The notes under the pieces were generated by a model. The model was not told the origin of the DNA, searched no databases, and saw only the letters and a list, made by a program, of their open reading frames with translations. The position numbers and the translations under genes were made by a program. Positions 61,127-64,000 of a DNA stretch of 64,000 nucleotides are shown one piece after another. Origin of the DNA: Aquabacterium sp029268225 (GTDB taxonomy: Bacteria; Pseudomonadota; Gammaproteobacteria; Burkholderiales; Burkholderiaceae_C). Each line of letters starts with the position of its first letter. The first letter of the stretch is position 1. The stretch is taken from contig NZ_JBBEYB010000012.1 in the NCBI RefSeq assembly GCF_037482285.1, forward strand, positions 1 to 64,000. The letters are read 5' to 3'.

Positions 61127-63978
61127 GCACGACTCCCCTCAGGGAGCGCCGCAGCGCCCCGCCCATCCTTGCTGGCATGCCCCAGCACGGACAGGGTCAA
61201 CATCGTGGCACCCACCACCGTGATGTAGACCCCCAGATCAAACAGCGCCGCGCTGGCCAGCGGCAGTTCACCGAACACCGGCACATGCGGATGACCATGC
61301 GCGCTGGTGAGGAAGTTGCGTCCCCACAACCAGGCGCCCATGCCCGTCAGACCGGCAATGGCCAGGCCCGAGCCAATCCAGCGGGTGAAGCGGCGCCCTT
61401 GCGCCCCGTGGAGCAGGGCCTCGGCCCGCTCCTGCCCCTGCGCCATGTACTGCAACACCAGCGCCACGGCCGTGATCAAGCCGGCAATGAAACCGCCACC
61501 CGGCAGGTTGTGCCCCCGCCAGTAGATGTAGAGCGAGGCCACCAAGGCCATCGGCAAGATGAGACGTGCCGCCACGCGCAAGAGCAGCGGCTGGCGGGCA
61601 AAGGACCAGGGACGTCCACCCTCGTCCTGCGCAGGACGGCGCACCTTGAAGCCATCGAGCATGGCCAGCACGCCCACGCCCGCGATGCCCAACACCGTGA
61701 TCTCGCCGTAGGTGTCGTAGCCACGGAAGTCCACCAGCGTCACGTTGACCACGTTGGTGCCGCCACCGCCCGGCAGCGATTGCGCCAGGAAGTACCAGGA
61801 GATCGCATCGTGGTCGCGCGTCAGCACCATCCAGCACAGGAAGGCGACACCCAGACCGGCCACCGAGGCCAGCGTGGCGTCGCGCAGCCGGCGCCCGCCA
61901 GACGACTCGCGCGGCGTGCGCGCGGGCAGCAAGGCCAGGCCCATCAGCATGATCACCGTGGAGACGACCTCGACCGACAGCTGTGTCAAGGCCAGATCAG
62001 GTGCCGACAGGGCCAGGAAAGTCAACGCCGTGACCATGCCGACCACGCCGGTCAGCAAGACGGCCTTGAAGCGGTCTCGGTGCCCCAGCACCAGGGTGGC
62101 GCTGCCCACCAACAGGATCGCCCACACCGCCACCGCAGACGCCGGCGCGGGCAACAAGGTGCGCTGCCCGGCGGCCAGCGGCAAGGAGGTCTCGATGAAG
62201 GGCCAGGCCGCCACCACGATGACGCTCACCAGCATCCAGGCCACATGGCGCTGCAAGGAGCCGATGTCGGTGAGGCGGATGAGGGCCTGTGCGCCGCGGA
62301 TCAGACCATTGAGCAACTGGTTGAAAAACAGACGCCCCGTCCAGCCACGCGGATGGTGCAGGTGCAGCTTCCAGTGCCGCTGCAGCCCCACGTAAAAGAC
62401 CACGCCCCCCAACAACGCCAACCCGCTCATCAGCAAAGGCACATTGAAACCGTGCCACAAGGCCAGGTGATACGGCGGGGGCGAGCCGCCCAGCACCGCG
62501 CGGGCCGCCACATCGACCAGGGGACCGAGGGTGTGGGCCGGGAACAGCCCCACCGCCAAGGCCACGAGCACCAGCAGCAGCACCGGCAGGCGCATCAGCC
62601 AGGGCGGATCGTGCGGGTGCGGGTGAGGCAGATCTTGCACCGGACCGTTGAAAAACACATCGTGCACGAAGCGCAGCGAATAGGCCACCGAGCAGGCGCC
62701 CGCCAGCGTGGCCACCACGGCCACCCAGGTGCCGTTGAACCAGGTCCCGCCGAACTGGGCCGTCAAGGCCTCGCCAAAGAACATCTCCTTGGAGAGGAAG
62801 CCGTTGGTGAGCGGGATGCCGGCCATCGCCGCCGCCGCCACGATGCCCAGGGTCCCGGTCCAGGGCAGCAGGCTCATCAGCCCGCCCAGGCGACGCATGT
62901 CGCGGGTGCCGGTTTCGTGGTCGATGATGCCCGCCGTCATGAACAGCGCGGCCTTGAAGGTGGCGTGGTTGAGGATGTGGAACACCGCCGCCACCGCCGA
63001 CAAGGGCGAGGCCAGGCCGATCAGGAAGGTGATCAAGCCCAGGTGGCTGATGGTGGAATAGGCCAGCAGGCCCTTGAGGTCGTGCCGGAACACCGCCACA
63101 TAGGCCGCAAAGGCCAGCGTCAGCAGACCCGTGCCCGAAACGATCACCTCGAACAGGCCGGAGCCGCCCAGCACCGGGTACAGGCGCGCCAGCAGGAACA
63201 CCCCCGCCTTGACCATGGTGGCCGAGTGCAGGTAGGCCGACACCGGGGTGGGCGCGGCCATGGCATCGGGAAGCCAGAAATGGAAGGGCCACTGCGCGCT
63301 CTTGGTGAAACAACCCAGCAGGATCAGGATGAGGGCCAGCGGGAAATGCGCGTGCGCCCGGATGCGCTCGCCCTGGTCCAGCATGCCACTCAGGTCAAAC
63401 GTGCCCGCAATCTGCCCCAGAACGATGACGCCGGCCAGCAGCGCCAGCCCGCCGCCCCCGGTGATCGCCAGGGCCATGCGCGCGCCCGTGCGGGCGTCCG
63501 CGCGATGGCCCCAGTAGCCCACCAGCAGGAAGGAAGAAATGCTCGTCAGCTCCCAGAACACCACCAGCAGGAGCAGGTTGTCGGACAGGACCACGCCCAG
63601 CATGGCCGCCATGAACAGCATCAGCAGGGTGTAAAGCTTGCCCGCCGAGTCATCGGGCCCCAAATAACGGTGCGCATAGGTCACGATCAGCAGCCCGATG
63701 CCGGTGATCAGCAAACCGAACATCAAGGCCAGCCCGTCCAGGCGGAAGCCCAGTTGCAGGCCCAGATCGGGCGCCCAGGGGTACTGCACCAGCAGGGTCT
63801 GGCCGGCCAACACCTGGGGCGCCATCGACAACAGGCACAGCAGGGCAGCCAGGGTCACACCACCTGCTGCCAGCGCCGTCAGAGCGCGGCCATTCGCCCA
63901 GGAAAGCTTGCCGAGGCCGAAACAGGCCAAGGTGCCCAACAGCAGGGGCAGCAAGACCGTCAGAAGCAGTAAGTCCAT
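61123..63978 (-). CDS. mrpA: Mrp/Pha cation:proton antiporter subunit A fused to subunit B
   Basis: The 951-aa protein carries a NuoL-like antiporter core in its first half (GCFTKSAQWPFHFWLPDAMAAPTPVSAYLHSATMVKAGVFLLARL and LKGLLAYSTISHLGLITFLIG). A C-terminal MrpA segment with a NuoJ-like part (LSVEVVSTVIMLMGLALLP) follows. The last about 150 residues correspond to MrpB (GHNLPGGGFIAGLITAVALVLQYMAQG). There is no separate mrpB, as in PhaAB-type operons. It is first in the operon and its start lies 22 bases from the window end. Confidence 0.94.
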   Translation of the reverse strand: MDLLLLTVLLPLLLGTLACFGLGKLSWANGRALTALAAGGVTLAALLCLLSMAPQVLAGQTLLVQYPWAPDLGLQLGFRLDGLALMFGLLITGIGLLIVTYAHRYLGPDDSAGKLYTLLMLFMAAMLGVVLSDNLLLLVVFWELTSISSFLLVGYWGHRADARTGARMALAITGGGGLALLAGVIVLGQIAGTFDLSGMLDQGERIRAHAHFPLALILILLGCFTKSAQWPFHFWLPDAMAAPTPVSAYLHSATMVKAGVFLLARLYPVLGGSGLFEVIVSGTGLLTLAFAAYVAVFRHDLKGLLAYSTISHLGLITFLIGLASPLSAVAAVFHILNHATFKAALFMTAGIIDHETGTRDMRRLGGLMSLLPWTGTLGIVAAAAMAGIPLTNGFLSKEMFFGEALTAQFGGTWFNGTWVAVVATLAGACSVAYSLRFVHDVFFNGPVQDLPHPHPHDPPWLMRLPVLLLVLVALAVGLFPAHTLGPLVDVAARAVLGGSPPPYHLALWHGFNVPLLMSGLALLGGVVFYVGLQRHWKLHLHHPRGWTGRLFFNQLLNGLIRGAQALIRLTDIGSLQRHVAWMLVSVIVVAAWPFIETSLPLAAGQRTLLPAPASAVAVWAILLVGSATLVLGHRDRFKAVLLTGVVGMVTALTFLALSAPDLALTQLSVEVVSTVIMLMGLALLPARTPRESSGGRRLRDATLASVAGLGVAFLCWMVLTRDHDAISWYFLAQSLPGGGGTNVVNVTLVDFRGYDTYGEITVLGIAGVGVLAMLDGFKVRRPAQDEGGRPWSFARQPLLLRVAARLILPMALVASLYIYWRGHNLPGGGFIAGLITAVALVLQYMAQGQERAEALLHGAQGRRFTRWIGSGLAIAGLTGMGAWLWGRNFLTSAHGHPHVPVFGELPLASAALFDLGVYITVVGATMLTLSVLGHASKDGRGAAALPEGSRA

Positions 63979-64000
63979 GGAGGCATGTCAGAAAGTCGAG

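Overview
The window is high-GC DNA from a betaproteobacterium, most likely order Burkholderiales and probably Comamonadaceae or a close relative. The evidence is the unbroken rpsO-pnp-tpiA-secG-tRNA-Leu-nuoA..N-DUF2818-NUDIX-DUF1178 block, a 'small Trp-rich' membrane protein, a pabB-pabC fusion, and an MHS-type transporter beside acs. All calls come from reading the sequence; no database search was run.

Bases 1-4570 are accessory. A complete IS21-family element (istA, istB and multi-repeat ends) starts at base 1 and has cut off the 5' end of a hipA-type kinase gene. Next come a convergent Xre-type regulator of the 'mobile mystery protein A' kind and a short type I-E-like CRISPR array (5 repeats, 4 spacers). 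The regulator gene lies where the array leader should be, and there are no cas genes. The region ends at a tRNA-Ser gene, a common island attachment site.

Bases 4687-20490 are chromosomal housekeeping genes: apaH, a CNNM/CBS/CorC transporter-like protein, comEC, a chemotaxis receptor, ridA, dsbB-pabBC, a fasciclin protein, gloA, aroC, a CBS protein, a YihY-family protein, DUF2069 and an FAD-linked oxidase.

Bases 20555-41018 are one long minus-strand block. It runs from ribosomal S15 and PNPase through TpiA, SecG and tRNA-Leu to the complete 14-gene respiratory complex I operon and three trailing small genes.

Bases 41177-46455 hold tsaD and, divergently, a NasT-like ANTAR antiterminator followed by a nitrate-type ABC transporter (nrtA, nrtB, nrtD). 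The transporter leader contains a perfect sigma-54 promoter match, a stem with an A1/G4 hexaloop as expected for ANTAR binding, and an intrinsic terminator. This indicates dual control by nitrogen limitation and by nitrate or nitrite. No nasS or nitrate reductase gene is present in the window.

Bases 46418-57953 carry lgt, a divergent DapB-like reductase with a perfect palindrome upstream, marR/clcA, ilvD, a Trp-rich small protein, a cytochrome c, a decayed metE remnant, an MHS transporter with an unusual extracytoplasmic insertion, acs, and a UPF0114 membrane protein. Bases 57988-63978 hold a Mrp/Pha-type cation/proton antiporter operon with fused A and B subunits.
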